Shown here piece by piece: positions 52,847 through 61,746 of a stretch of DNA of 64,000 bases. The DNA is taken from assembly GCA_965220825.1 (NCBI GenBank), contig OZ244839.1:372001-436000 (forward strand), given 5' to 3'. How positions within the stretch are numbered: position 1 is the stretch's first letter; each line of letters begins with the position of its first letter. A model generated the notes under the pieces. The model had not been told where the DNA came from and ran no database searches. It saw only the letters and a program-made list of their open reading frames with translations. Position numbers and translations under genes: made by a program. This DNA is from G965220825 sp965220825 (GTDB lineage Bacteria > Pseudomonadota > Alphaproteobacteria > UBA828).

Positions 52847-53743
52847 ATGGCGTGCCCGCCCCGATCGGGAGCTGGACGCCACGCTGCAGAAGGGGTTCAT
52901 GACCTTCGACAGCCCGTCGGACCGTGGCGTGCCCGACCGGACACCGAGCTCCACGCCACGGCGCAGAAGAAGCTGATGATCTTCGAGAGCAAAAGTCAGG
53001 CAGACGGCTACTGGCCGGTCTATAAGGGCGAGTCCTTCGATATCTGGAATCCCGACACAGGCAGCTACTACGCTTGGGCCGATCCCGAACCGGTCCTTGA
53101 ATGGCTTCAGAAAAAGCGTGAGAGAGCCGGGCGCGGTCGCCGCGACAGCGCCCACCGCGAGTTCCCGATGGAACACTTGCAGGACAGCTCTACGCTGCCC
53201 TGCCACGCACCAAGGCTCGCCTTTCGGGACGTGGCGCGGGCAACAGATACGCGCACCGTCATCGCCTGCCTGCTTCCGCCCAAGGTGTTTGTTGGCAATC
53301 AGGCGCCATATTTGTTGTGGCCGCGTGGTGACGAGAAGGATCAGGCCTTTCTGCTCGGTGTGCTGTGCTCGATCCCCTTAGACTGGTATGCGCGCCGCTT
53401 TGTTGAAACTCACGTCAACTACTTTGTGTTCAACCCCTTACCCGTGCCGCGCCCCGAGCGTGACGATGCGCGCTGGCAGCGTGCAGTCGCACTTGCCGGG
53501 CGGCTTGCCTGCCCGGACGAGCGGTTCGCTGCCTGGGCGGACGTGGTGAGCGTCGGCTGGGGACCGCTGGCGGCAGATGAAAAGGAAGACATGATCCACG
53601 AGCTGGACGCGGCCGTCGCCCACCTCTACGGTCTCAACGAGAGACAACTCATCCATATTTTCGATACCTTCCACGAGGGCTGGGATTACGCCGAGCGGTT
53701 GGCCGGCGTCCGCCGACATTTCACGAGTTGGAGGGGGCGATGA
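52847..53743 (+). CDS. Continuation of the Eco57I-type methylase: C-terminal/specificity part
   Basis: 298 residues from ATG 52847. From about residue 50 it is conserved-looking: VYKGESFDIWNPDTGSYYAWADPE, FRDVARATDTRTVIACLLPP, and the C-terminal LDWYARRFVETHVNYFVFNPLPVP, typical of the specificity end of Eco57I/PglX-type methylases. The first ~25 residues (MACPPRSGAG...) look like an out-of-frame reading of another repeat unit. Its stop overlaps the next gene. It is either part of a frame-shifted single gene or re-initiated from TAGCATG as a separate subunit. Confidence 0.8.
   Translation: MACPPRSGAGRHAAEGVHDLRQPVGPWRARPDTELHATAQKKLMIFESKSQADGYWPVYKGESFDIWNPDTGSYYAWADPEPVLEWLQKKRERAGRGRRDSAHREFPMEHLQDSSTLPCHAPRLAFRDVARATDTRTVIACLLPPKVFVGNQAPYLLWPRGDEKDQAFLLGVLCSIPLDWYARRFVETHVNYFVFNPLPVPRPERDDARWQRAVALAGRLACPDERFAAWADVVSVGWGPLAADEKEDMIHELDAAVAHLYGLNERQLIHIFDTFHEGWDYAERLAGVRRHFTSWRGR
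52848..52990 (+). repeat. Diverged tandem segment (two 66-base units) at the gene junction
   Basis: Units 52848-52913 and 52925-52990 align without gaps, 50 of 66 bases identical. In their own frames they encode related 22-residue stretches (WRARPDRELDATLQK versus WRARPDTELHATAQK). They lie 77 bases apart, hence in different frames. The first unit's frame is joined to neither flanking frame. Confidence 0.75.
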
Positions 53744-54885
53744 TGCGGGTCGAGGTCCAGCCAGAGCTGCTACGCTGGGCACGCGAACGCGCCGGACTTG
53801 ACGAGGATGCATTGGTGCACCGATTCCCGCGATACCGTCAGTGGGAGGCGGGCGAGACGCAGCCGACACTCAAACAGCTCGAGAAGTTTGCCAAGCTCGT
53901 TCATGCGCCGGTGGGCTATCTGTTCCTGTCCGAGCCACCGGACGAGCCGGTTCCGATCCCCGATTTCCGAACCATGGACGGCAGGCCGCCTGGCCGCCCG
54001 AGTCCGAACCTGCTCGATACCATCTATCTCTGCCAGCGTCGCCAGGATTGGTATCGAGAGTTTGCGCGTCTCGAGGGGCACGACCCGCTTCCGTTTATCG
54101 GTTCGGTAACCTCGGCAGGGGATGTGGTGCGGATCGCGGCAGATATTCGCGCCGCTCTCCAACTCGACCCGGAGGAGCGTCGGACCCTTCCGACCTGGAC
54201 CGATGCCTTGCGCCATCTGATAGGAGCGGCAGATGCCCTCGGCGTGCTGGTCATGGTGTCGGGAACCGTCGGCAACAACACGCACCGCGTGCTCGATCCG
54301 GCAGAGTTTCGCGGGTTTGCCCTGTCGGACGACCTCGCTCCCCTGGTGTTCGTCAATGGCACCGACACCAAGGCCGCGCAAATGTTCACCCTGGCCCATG
54401 AACTGGCGCATCTCTGGCTCGGGCGGTCGGCCTTGTCGGATTCGGGACCGCACACGCTGCCTTCGCACAGTGTCGAAGCATGGTGCAACCGTGTCGCCGC
54501 CGAGCTTCTCGTGCCGTTGGATCTGCTGAAAGACGAATATCGGAAGGAAGAGGACCTGTCTGCTGAACTCACACGCCTGGCGCGTCGGTTCAAGGTCAGC
54601 ACGCTGGTCATATTGCGCCGAATTCTCGATGCCGGCGGTTTGACCCAGCCTCAGTTCCGCGCGGCCTATGAAGCCGAACTGGCCCGACTGAAGACCATTC
54701 CCCGGAGCGGTCCCGGCGGAGACTTCTACAGGACGCAAACCGCCCGAGTCGGCAAGCGCTTCACCGAAGCCCTTGTCAGCAGCACCTTGGGGGGACGTAC
54801 GCTCTATCGCGACGCCTTCCGCCTTCTCTGTGTGTCCAAACTCGCAACCTTTCAGAAGCTCGCGGATGCGGTAGCTACCCGCTGA
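53740..54885 (+). CDS. XRE-family/ImmA-IrrE metallopeptidase fusion
   Basis: 381 residues. N-terminal helix-turn-helix-like segment (VHRFPRYRQWEAGETQPTLKQLEKFAKL) and a C-terminal ImmA/IrrE zinc-peptidase domain with HELAH at about H220, E221 and H224. Such proteins cleave repressors or act as antitoxins for partner toxins. Its ATG overlaps the methylase stop as ATGA; its TGA overlaps the next ATG as TGATG. A DUF4411 gene follows, a common pairing. Confidence 0.9.
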   Translation: MMRVEVQPELLRWARERAGLDEDALVHRFPRYRQWEAGETQPTLKQLEKFAKLVHAPVGYLFLSEPPDEPVPIPDFRTMDGRPPGRPSPNLLDTIYLCQRRQDWYREFARLEGHDPLPFIGSVTSAGDVVRIAADIRAALQLDPEERRTLPTWTDALRHLIGAADALGVLVMVSGTVGNNTHRVLDPAEFRGFALSDDLAPLVFVNGTDTKAAQMFTLAHELAHLWLGRSALSDSGPHTLPSHSVEAWCNRVAAELLVPLDLLKDEYRKEEDLSAELTRLARRFKVSTLVILRRILDAGGLTQPQFRAAYEAELARLKTIPRSGPGGDFYRTQTARVGKRFTEALVSSTLGGRTLYRDAFRLLCVSKLATFQKLADAVATR

Positions 54886-55379
54886 TGGCCTATCTTCTCG
54901 ATGCGAATGTCTTCATCGAAGCAAAGAACCGCTTTTACGGTCTCGATTTTTGTCCTGCGTTTTGGGACTGGCTTACTGTCAAGAATGGCGAGGGAAGAGT
55001 CTTCAGCATCGAAAAGATCAGCGACGAGATCAACGCTGGCGACGATGCTCTCACCGAATGGGCACGTGATCGGGATGACGGGTTTTTCCTTCGGCCAGAC
55101 CCTCCGGTCGGTAGAGCCCTGGGCCAGGCAAACGAGTGGGTAATCGAGCAAGGCTACGATCCTGCCGGTATAACGACCTTCATGGAAGGCGCCGATTGCT
55201 ATCTTGTCGCCCAAGCACTCGCAGCCGGACATGACGTTGTCACGCTTGAGACACCGTCCGCGAGCAGGAAGAAGGTCAAGATTCCCAATGTCTGTATCGG
55301 TCTCGGTATCCGATGCATGACGCCTTTCGAGATGTTGCGCAATGAACATGCGCGTTTCGTTCTGGGTCCGCAGTCGTGA
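54885..55379 (+). CDS. DUF4411 PIN-like protein (putative toxin partner)
   Basis: 164 residues. Starts MAYLLDANVFIEAKNRFYGLDF and keeps acidic positions D6, E12, E48 and D104 of PIN-like folds, consistent with DUF4411. It is paired with the XRE-ImmA protein (1-base overlap), an arrangement seen in toxin-antitoxin-like pairs in which the DUF4411 protein is a candidate RNase. The last bases overlap the helicase GTG start (GTGA). Confidence 0.85.
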   Translation: MAYLLDANVFIEAKNRFYGLDFCPAFWDWLTVKNGEGRVFSIEKISDEINAGDDALTEWARDRDDGFFLRPDPPVGRALGQANEWVIEQGYDPAGITTFMEGADCYLVAQALAAGHDVVTLETPSASRKKVKIPNVCIGLGIRCMTPFEMLRNEHARFVLGPQS

Positions 55380-58300
55380 CCGATCGACCCGAGTTCATCG
55401 ATAACCAGGACGGCAACACGCTCGCACACGCGTTGGGAGTCGTTCTGGGCAGCGGTGTCGAAGACGGTTTATCGGAGGGGAAGAAGGCGCCCGACGCGTT
55501 GCGTATCGCGACAGCCTTCTTCAACCCCAAGGGATTCGCGAAGATCGCCGACAGATTGGCTGAAGTGCCCGAGGTCAGGCTGATGCTGGGTGCAGACTTG
55601 GCATCCGACGCCGCCAGTGCGCGGAAGCGGCTCGACGAGACAGCGGAAGGGTTCGAGCAGCGGCGTCTCACCGAGGGTCTGCGCCGTCTGGACGACGCCT
55701 TGCATTCCGAGCGGGATCGGCTGCCCTTCAATCGCAGCAGCGGCATGGCATTGCGAAAGCTGGCCGCAGCACTTGCAGCTGGCAATGTCGAAGTTCGGCG
55801 CTACGAAAAGGCATTTCTGCACGCCAAGGCCTATGTTTTCACGTCGGATGAGGACCAGATTGGCGCGCTGTCCGGCATTGTCGCGGGGTCGTCGAATCTG
55901 ACCGGGGCGGGGCTTACCAGAAATCTGGAGCTGAATCTTGGCCGTTACGACACGGCCACTGTGCAGCGCTCACTCCAGTGGTTTGACGATCTCTGGAACG
56001 AGGCTGAACCCTATGACCTCGCTCATGTCTTTGAGGAAGCACTCCAGCCACGCGCGCCTTGGGAAATCTTCCTGCGGGTACTCTGGCAGCTCTACGGCGA
56101 TGAAGTCGACGACGACTCCCAAGCGGACAAGAACCTGCCTCTTACCAGTTTCCAGAAGCATGGTGTCGCCCGCGCATTACGTCTCATAGAGGAAATGGGC
56201 GGCGTGATCGTCGCCGACGAGGTGGGGCTTGGCAAGACGTTCATCGCCGGTGAGATTTTGCAGCGCTATCTTGAGCGGCGACAGCGCGCGCTTCTCATCT
56301 GCCCGGCTTCCTTGCGGGACAGCACCTGGAAACGGTTTCTCGTCGACTATCAACTCTTCGTCGAGTGCCTTTCCTACGAACAGCTTGCGAGCGATCAGCA
56401 GCTCCGCGATGCGCAGCGCCCCAATGCCGACAGGAGCCATCTCCAACGTCCGCTGGACGAATATCAATTGGTGATTGTCGATGAGGCACACAACTACCGA
56501 AACCCCGGCGCACCCACTCGGGCCGGCTCGTTGCGGCGATTGTTATTCGGACAACGGCGCGACTTACTTTTGTTGACAGCGACTCCGGTCAATAACTCAT
56601 TGTGGGACCTCTATCACCTGATAAGCTTTTTCGTGCGCCAGGACGCTCAACTCGCGAACCGCGGCATTCTCTCGATAAAAGGCCGATTCACTCAAGCATC
56701 TCGAGAAGATCCATCTGACCTCAACCCGGATATTCTCTACCCAGTCATCGATGCTACGACGGTGAAGCGCACGCGACAATTTGTGAATAAGCACTATGCC
56801 GGCGACACCATCTCTGACCCAGACGGAAAACCGCAACCGATTGTCTTTCCGCAGCCGAAAGCAATCAGCTTGCACTACAAGCTCGACGATCTTTTGCCCG
56901 GCTTTTTCGACCAGCTGGAGGCAGCGCTTGATCCGGATGAGTCCGATGCCCTTCAATTCGCACGATATCGACCGGACGCCTGGTTATTGAACAAGGGAGA
57001 CGACGAGGAAGATGCACGAGCCCGCGCACTGATCGGATTGCTGCGATCAGGCCTGTTAAAGCGATTCGAGTCATCGGTGTATGCCTTCCGCCGGACCGTC
57101 CAGAAGATGGTGAACGAGCACGATTCGTTCATCGCTGCGCTCGATGCCGGTCATGTTGTTACCACAACCTTCATGCGGGAGTTGTCGGCCGACGACGATG
57201 CGGCGTTCGAAGAGGTGCTGGAGGCAACCGAGCACAGCAACGATGCGACGCTCTACGATGTGAAGAGCTTGCGCAGTGTCGTGCGGGCAGACCGGGCGGT
57301 ACTTCAGTCTCTCCTGGAGCAGGCCGCCTCGGTTGATGCCTCGCAGGACCCGAAGCTTGAAGTGCTCGCCGACGCTTTGGCTGAAATCGCACTGCAGGCG
57401 GAGCGTGAGGCCTATGATGAGGCCGATGAACGCCAGAGGCGCAAGGTATTGATATTTTCGTTCTTTGAGGATTCGGTGCTGTGGATCAGGGACTTCCTCA
57501 AACGGACGCTGAGGCAACGGTCGGAGCTCGCCGTCTATGATGGGCGTATGGTCGCTGTCAGCGGTTCAGGCGATCTGGCGGATGTATCCCGGAAGCAAGC
57601 CTTGGAGGGCTTCGCTCCGGCGTCGATGGGAGTTCCAGCCGGGCCGGATGCCGACCTCTACGACCTCATGATCGCGACCGACGTGCTCGCCGAGGGCGTC
57701 AATCTCCAACAATGCCGCCATATCATTAATTTCGACATGCCCTGGAACCCGATGCGGCTGGTGCAGCGGCATGGTCGTATCGACCGGATCGGCAGTCCCC
57801 ATAACGTCGTTTTCCTGCGCACCATCTTTCCGGCCGACCGGCTGGACCGCTTGCTCGGCTTGGAGCAAAGGATCCTCGACAAGCTGGCGATGGCAGCTGC
57901 CAGTGTCGGGGTGGCGGCACCGATCGCCGGCGCGGCGCACGGTCGGCAGGTGTTCTCGGAGACACGCGAGGAGATCGAAAGGCTGCTGGCCGAGGACGCG
58001 ACGATATATGAGCGTGGCGGAACCGTTGCCGCGTCGCAAACGGGTGAAGAATACCGGCAGACCCTGCGCAAGGCGTTGGAACAAGATCGGGAGCGGATTG
58101 CGACTCTACCGTGGAATGCGGGGTCCAGTATGGTTTCGGGTACACGCAGGGGCGTGTTCTTTTGTGCCGTTGTCGGTCGAGGTACACGGTTCAAACGGAC
58201 CTATCTTCGCTTCGTCGAAGCCGATGGCGATGGGCAACCCGGGAGCAGTGAAACCGCCGTCGAAAATGAAATCGGGACCTGTCTTCGTTTGATTGAATGT

Positions 58301-58762
58301 GAGCGGGATACACCGGTTGAGCGGTTCGAAGAGCTTCAGGGTCGTGTGTACGAACTCTGGAGTGTAGCCCAGGACGATATTTTGCTCGATTGGATGCGAG
58401 AAACCGACCCGGCTAATCTTCAGCCATCTGTGCGGCCTCTCAATCACCGAGTGGCCGAGTTCATTCGTGCCAATCCACCCATGGGCTTGTCGGACGATAA
58501 AATAATTGAAGCCTTGGACGTACTCGAGTCTCCTTGGCCGAGACGAGAAGAAATTATGCTGCGTGGATGGTTTGAGAAAACTCATTTGGAAAATGAAGCT
58601 CTCGCAGGTTTCTTGATCGATAAAATTGGCGAGACGGGAATCGAGCCGGCCGAGCCACCCGCACCCCTTCCACCAATTGAACGGGACGATATCGAGCTTC
58701 TTTGCTGGATGGGTATCGACAAGAAGTCCGACTCTTCCATGGGTAAAAGGTCGACGAGATAG
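55376..58762 (+). CDS. PLD-domain SNF2/helicase (DISARM/DrmD-like)
   Basis: 1128 residues from GTG 55376. Residues 1-200 are a phospholipase-D-like domain with H149-x-K151 and a GSSNLT motif. SNF2/superfamily II helicase motifs follow: Walker A DEVGLGKT (K287), DEAH at 369-372, TATPVNN, and the C-terminal half FSFFEDSVLWIRDF, ATDVLAEGVNLQ and QRHGRIDRIGS. A glutamate-rich C-terminal region follows. It likely remodels or translocates along DNA, the PLD part being a possible nuclease. Last gene of the operon, coupled to DUF4411. Confidence 0.9.
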   Translation: MTDRPEFIDNQDGNTLAHALGVVLGSGVEDGLSEGKKAPDALRIATAFFNPKGFAKIADRLAEVPEVRLMLGADLASDAASARKRLDETAEGFEQRRLTEGLRRLDDALHSERDRLPFNRSSGMALRKLAAALAAGNVEVRRYEKAFLHAKAYVFTSDEDQIGALSGIVAGSSNLTGAGLTRNLELNLGRYDTATVQRSLQWFDDLWNEAEPYDLAHVFEEALQPRAPWEIFLRVLWQLYGDEVDDDSQADKNLPLTSFQKHGVARALRLIEEMGGVIVADEVGLGKTFIAGEILQRYLERRQRALLICPASLRDSTWKRFLVDYQLFVECLSYEQLASDQQLRDAQRPNADRSHLQRPLDEYQLVIVDEAHNYRNPGAPTRAGSLRRLLFGQRRDLLLLTATPVNNSLWDLYHLISFFVRQDAQLANRGILSIKGRFTQASREDPSDLNPDILYPVIDATTVKRTRQFVNKHYAGDTISDPDGKPQPIVFPQPKAISLHYKLDDLLPGFFDQLEAALDPDESDALQFARYRPDAWLLNKGDDEEDARARALIGLLRSGLLKRFESSVYAFRRTVQKMVNEHDSFIAALDAGHVVTTTFMRELSADDDAAFEEVLEATEHSNDATLYDVKSLRSVVRADRAVLQSLLEQAASVDASQDPKLEVLADALAEIALQAEREAYDEADERQRRKVLIFSFFEDSVLWIRDFLKRTLRQRSELAVYDGRMVAVSGSGDLADVSRKQALEGFAPASMGVPAGPDADLYDLMIATDVLAEGVNLQQCRHIINFDMPWNPMRLVQRHGRIDRIGSPHNVVFLRTIFPADRLDRLLGLEQRILDKLAMAAASVGVAAPIAGAAHGRQVFSETREEIERLLAEDATIYERGGTVAASQTGEEYRQTLRKALEQDRERIATLPWNAGSSMVSGTRRGVFFCAVVGRGTRFKRTYLRFVEADGDGQPGSSETAVENEIGTCLRLIECERDTPVERFEELQGRVYELWSVAQDDILLDWMRETDPANLQPSVRPLNHRVAEFIRANPPMGLSDDKIIEALDVLESPWPRREEIMLRGWFEKTHLENEALAGFLIDKIGETGIEPAEPPAPLPPIERDDIELLCWMGIDKKSDSSMGKRSTR

Positions 58763-59029
58763 GGATATCGGTTGTCCGAGCAGTGTTTCCTTCCATAGCC
58801 GGTGCGATGATGTTTCCCGCTCTTTCCGCCGCTTCGACCAAGTGCGCATCTGCGAGACGCGCTGCGCGGGCAGTCAGGTGCGCGCGGGCTCCGTTGGCCT
58901 CGATACTCTCGTCCCACACCGCGCCCGGCCACCTTTACCCCCGCGACGAAACCGCCGGCACGACCGCGTTGATCCATGATGTCCTATCATGGCGCCGCGA
59001 ATCCGCACCGCACAGATAGGGTACCCAAA
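58763..59029. other. Right edge of the island, no gene
   Basis: 267 bases between the helicase and the GMC oxidoreductase. GC returns to normal within it. On the minus strand a short high-GC open stretch (about 58790-58919) reads like a protein end, perhaps a remnant of a gene interrupted by island insertion; I could not identify it. No tRNA or direct repeat matching the left edge was found by eye. Confidence 0.3.
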
Positions 59030-60649
59030 GTGGCAGAATATGATTTCGTCATCGTCGGCGGGGGCACGGCGGGGTGTGTGCTGGCGAACCGGCTCTCGGC
59101 CGATCCGGCGGTCCGCGTCGCGTTGATCGAGGCCGGCGGCGAGGCGCGCCACCCAGCCATCCATATTCCCGTGCTCGCGGGGTTCGCCTACTTCCTGCCC
59201 GCCATCAATTGGGGCTACCAGTCCGAGCCCGAGCCCCATCTCCAGGGCCGCCGCATTCCCTGGCCGCGGGGCAAGGTGCTGGGCGGCACCTCGGCGATCA
59301 ACGGCATGATGTATATGCGCGGCAACCGGGCGGATTATGACGGCTGGCACGCACAGGGCCTCGATGGCTGGAGCTATGCGGAGGTGCTGCCCTATTTCAA
59401 GCGCGCCGAGGGCCACCGCACCCGCCGCGATGCCTATCACGGGGCGGAAGGCCCCATGAGCGTCGAACCCGCCCGTTCCGACAACCTGCTCTACGATGTC
59501 TTCCTCCAGGCCTGCGAGGCGCTGGGCCTGCCGCGCAATGAGGATTTCAACGGCGCCGTGCAGGAGGGCGTCGGGCGGCAGGATTTCTTCTATCGGAACG
59601 GCCGGCGGGAGAACGCGGCCCACGCCTTCCTCCGCCCCGTCCGCCGCCGGCGCAATCTCCGCGTCCTCACCCACGCCCATGCGGAGTGCGTGATCATGGA
59701 GGAAGGCCGCGCCGCGGGCGTCCGCTACCGCCGGGGCGGTACGGTGCGGGAGGCCCGCGCCCGGCGGGAGGTCGTGCTCTGCGCCGGCGCGGTCAACTCG
59801 CCGGCCCTGCTGCAGCTCTCGGGCATCGGCGCGCCGGCGCTCCTCTCCGCCCACGGCATCCCGGTGGCCGTGGAGAGCCCCGATGTGGGGCGGAACCTCC
59901 AGGATCATGCGGGGGTCTATGTCCAGTACGCCTGTACCAGGCCGGTGACCCTCTACGGCCTCTTCCGGCCGGATCGCGCGGCCCTCGCCTGCCTCGGCGC
60001 CTATCTTTTGGGCAGAGGCCCCGGCACCTCCGTCGGGCTCGAGGCCGGCGGGTTCGCGCGGAGCCGCGAGGGGCTGCCCGCGCCCGACCTCCAGCTCACC
60101 TTCATCCCCGGCCTCACCCTGGATACCACCCGCGCGAAGCAGGGCCGCCACGGCTTCCTCACCCATTGCTACCAGCTCCGGCCCGAAAGCCGGGGCGAAG
60201 TGCGTATCGCCTCGGCCAATAGCCGCGCCGCGCCGGAGATCCACCCCAATACGCTGGCCGCGGAGGCGGACCGCCGCGTCATGCGGGATGGCGTCCGGTT
60301 TGCGCGGCGGATCGTGGCGCAGGCGCCGTTTGCCCCCTTCCGGGGCGGCGAGATCGCACCGGGGGAGGCGGTGCGCTCCGACGAGGCGATCGACGGCTGG
60401 GTGCGCGCCAACGCCACCACCGTCTGGCATCCCGTCGGCACCTGCCGCATGGGGGCGGACAACCGCGCCGTCGTGGACTCCGCGCTCAAGGTGCGGGGCG
60501 TCGGCGCGCTGCGCGTGGTGGACGCCTCCGTCATGCCGCGCATCACCAGCAGCAACACCGCGGCGCCCACCCTGATGATCGCGGAGAAGGCCGCCGACAT
60601 GATCCTCGGCCGGCCGCCGCTCCCCGCGGAGGATCCGGCGGCCGCCTGA
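59030..60649 (+). CDS. GMC family FAD-dependent oxidoreductase (choline dehydrogenase-like)
   Basis: 539 residues from GTG 59030 (VAEYDFVIVGGGTAGC); an in-frame ATG at 58976 would add 18 residues. It shows the FAD-binding GGGTAGCVLA, the GMC signature region WPRGKVLGGTSAINGMMYMRG, and the active-site HPVGTCRMG near residue 460. It oxidises an alcohol to an aldehyde (choline or alkanol-type); the substrate is unknown. It marks the return of normal high-GC genes after the island. Confidence 0.9.
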   Translation: MAEYDFVIVGGGTAGCVLANRLSADPAVRVALIEAGGEARHPAIHIPVLAGFAYFLPAINWGYQSEPEPHLQGRRIPWPRGKVLGGTSAINGMMYMRGNRADYDGWHAQGLDGWSYAEVLPYFKRAEGHRTRRDAYHGAEGPMSVEPARSDNLLYDVFLQACEALGLPRNEDFNGAVQEGVGRQDFFYRNGRRENAAHAFLRPVRRRRNLRVLTHAHAECVIMEEGRAAGVRYRRGGTVREARARREVVLCAGAVNSPALLQLSGIGAPALLSAHGIPVAVESPDVGRNLQDHAGVYVQYACTRPVTLYGLFRPDRAALACLGAYLLGRGPGTSVGLEAGGFARSREGLPAPDLQLTFIPGLTLDTTRAKQGRHGFLTHCYQLRPESRGEVRIASANSRAAPEIHPNTLAAEADRRVMRDGVRFARRIVAQAPFAPFRGGEIAPGEAVRSDEAIDGWVRANATTVWHPVGTCRMGADNRAVVDSALKVRGVGALRVVDASVMPRITSSNTAAPTLMIAEKAADMILGRPPLPAEDPAAA

Positions 60650-60668
60650 GCCCCGGGCCGTCAGGCCG

Positions 60669-61541
60669 TCAGGCGCGGCCTTCGCCCGCTTCCAGCAGCG
60701 CGGCGAGGCCCTCGCGATAGGTGGGGTAGCTGAGCGTCACGCCGAGCTCGGCCTTGATGCGCGTATTGGAGACCCGGCGGTTCTCCGCATAGAAGCTGCG
60801 CGCCATGGGGGAGAGGTCGGCTTCTTCCAGCGGGATAGGCGCGGGCGCCGCAATCCCCAGCAGGGTGCAGGCATGGGCGGTGACCGCCGAAGCCGCCGCC
60901 GGCTCGTCGTCGCACACATTGTAGACCGCACCCGGCGCCGGCCGCGCGATGGAGGCCTGCAGCACCTCCGCCACATCCTCCACATGGATGCGCGAGAAGA
61001 CCTGCCCGGGCTTCTCGATGCGCCTGGTCCGCCCGGCCCGCGCCGCGGCAAGCGCATTGCGTGCCGGCCCGTAGATGCCGGCCAAGCGGAAGACATGCAC
61101 GGCAATGCCCTGGGCCGCGCCGAAGGCGAGCCACGCCCGCTCTGCCGCCGCCCGCCGCCGCGCCCGTGCGCTGGCGGGTGCCACAGGCGCGGTCTCGTCC
61201 ACCCAGGCACCGCCCGTATCGCCATAGACGCCGGTCGTCGACAGATAGCCGATCCACGCGAGCTCCGGCACGGCCGCGATGTCCGCGCCATGCAGGTCCA
61301 GCGCCGGATCGCCCGCCTCGTCCGGCGGGATCGAGAGCAGCAGGTGGGTGGTGCCCGCCAGAGCGGCGCCCGAGTCCCGGAGGGGAGCGTCCCGGCTGAA
61401 GGTCTCGATCCCGTCGCGCCCGCGGCCGTCGCGGCTCGTCCCGGCCACCGCCCAGCCCGCTTGCGCAAGCTGCGCGCCCAGGGCCTGCGCACAGAACCCG
61501 TACCCGAAGCAGAACAGCCGTCGCCCCCGCGCCCGCCGCAT
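60669..61541 (-). CDS. NAD(P)-dependent SDR/epimerase-like protein (YeeZ-type)
   Basis: 290 residues from ATG 61541, which follows a GGAGAGGG site. It has an atypical Rossmann start FCFGYGFCAQALGAQL, SIPPDEAG, a YLSTTGVYGD catalytic region and FRLAGIYGPARN, matching YeeZ/YbjT-like extended SDRs. Exact reaction unknown. Its promoter region contains the second copy of the palindromic repeat. Confidence 0.82.
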   Translation of the reverse strand: MRRARGRRLFCFGYGFCAQALGAQLAQAGWAVAGTSRDGRGRDGIETFSRDAPLRDSGAALAGTTHLLLSIPPDEAGDPALDLHGADIAAVPELAWIGYLSTTGVYGDTGGAWVDETAPVAPASARARRRAAAERAWLAFGAAQGIAVHVFRLAGIYGPARNALAAARAGRTRRIEKPGQVFSRIHVEDVAEVLQASIARPAPGAVYNVCDDEPAAASAVTAHACTLLGIAAPAPIPLEEADLSPMARSFYAENRRVSNTRIKAELGVTLSYPTYREGLAALLEAGEGRA

Positions 61542-61628
61542 CCCGACCCTCTCCCATTCCCCCCGCGACCCTACCATGCCGGAAGCACCCGCGCGGCCCT
61601 CCCACCCCGCCTGTTTTTTTGTCTTTAG

Positions 61629-61716
61629 GTGCGCGGGTCTCCCGGCCCGCATGTTTTTTTGTTGCCGCGGCCGATGACGGGCCTCCGGCTCGTTGCGGGC
61701 CTGGAGACCGGCGTAC
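61629..61716. repeat. Dispersed palindromic repeat, copy 2
   Basis: 88 bases, with arms starting GTGCGCGGGTCTCC (61629-61651) and TGCGGGCCTGGAGACC (61694-61716). Copy 1, reverse-complemented, aligns with about seven mismatches and a 2-base T-tract difference, including the inner ACGGGCC palindrome. Here the arms have lost perfect complementarity at four positions. It lies in the divergent promoter region of the SDR and the amidase, so it is not a terminator here. Confidence 0.85.
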
Positions 61717-61746
61717 CGAAGGGGAGCGGTCCTCTATACTTGCGGG

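Noticed and set aside
49627..58762. Complete DISARM system
   Set aside because: drmA, drmB and a separate drmC are absent from this locus; only methylase- and SNF2-like parts are shared.
58763..59029. tRNA or attachment site at the right edge of the island
   Set aside because: No cloverleaf or direct repeat matching the left edge could be found by eye.
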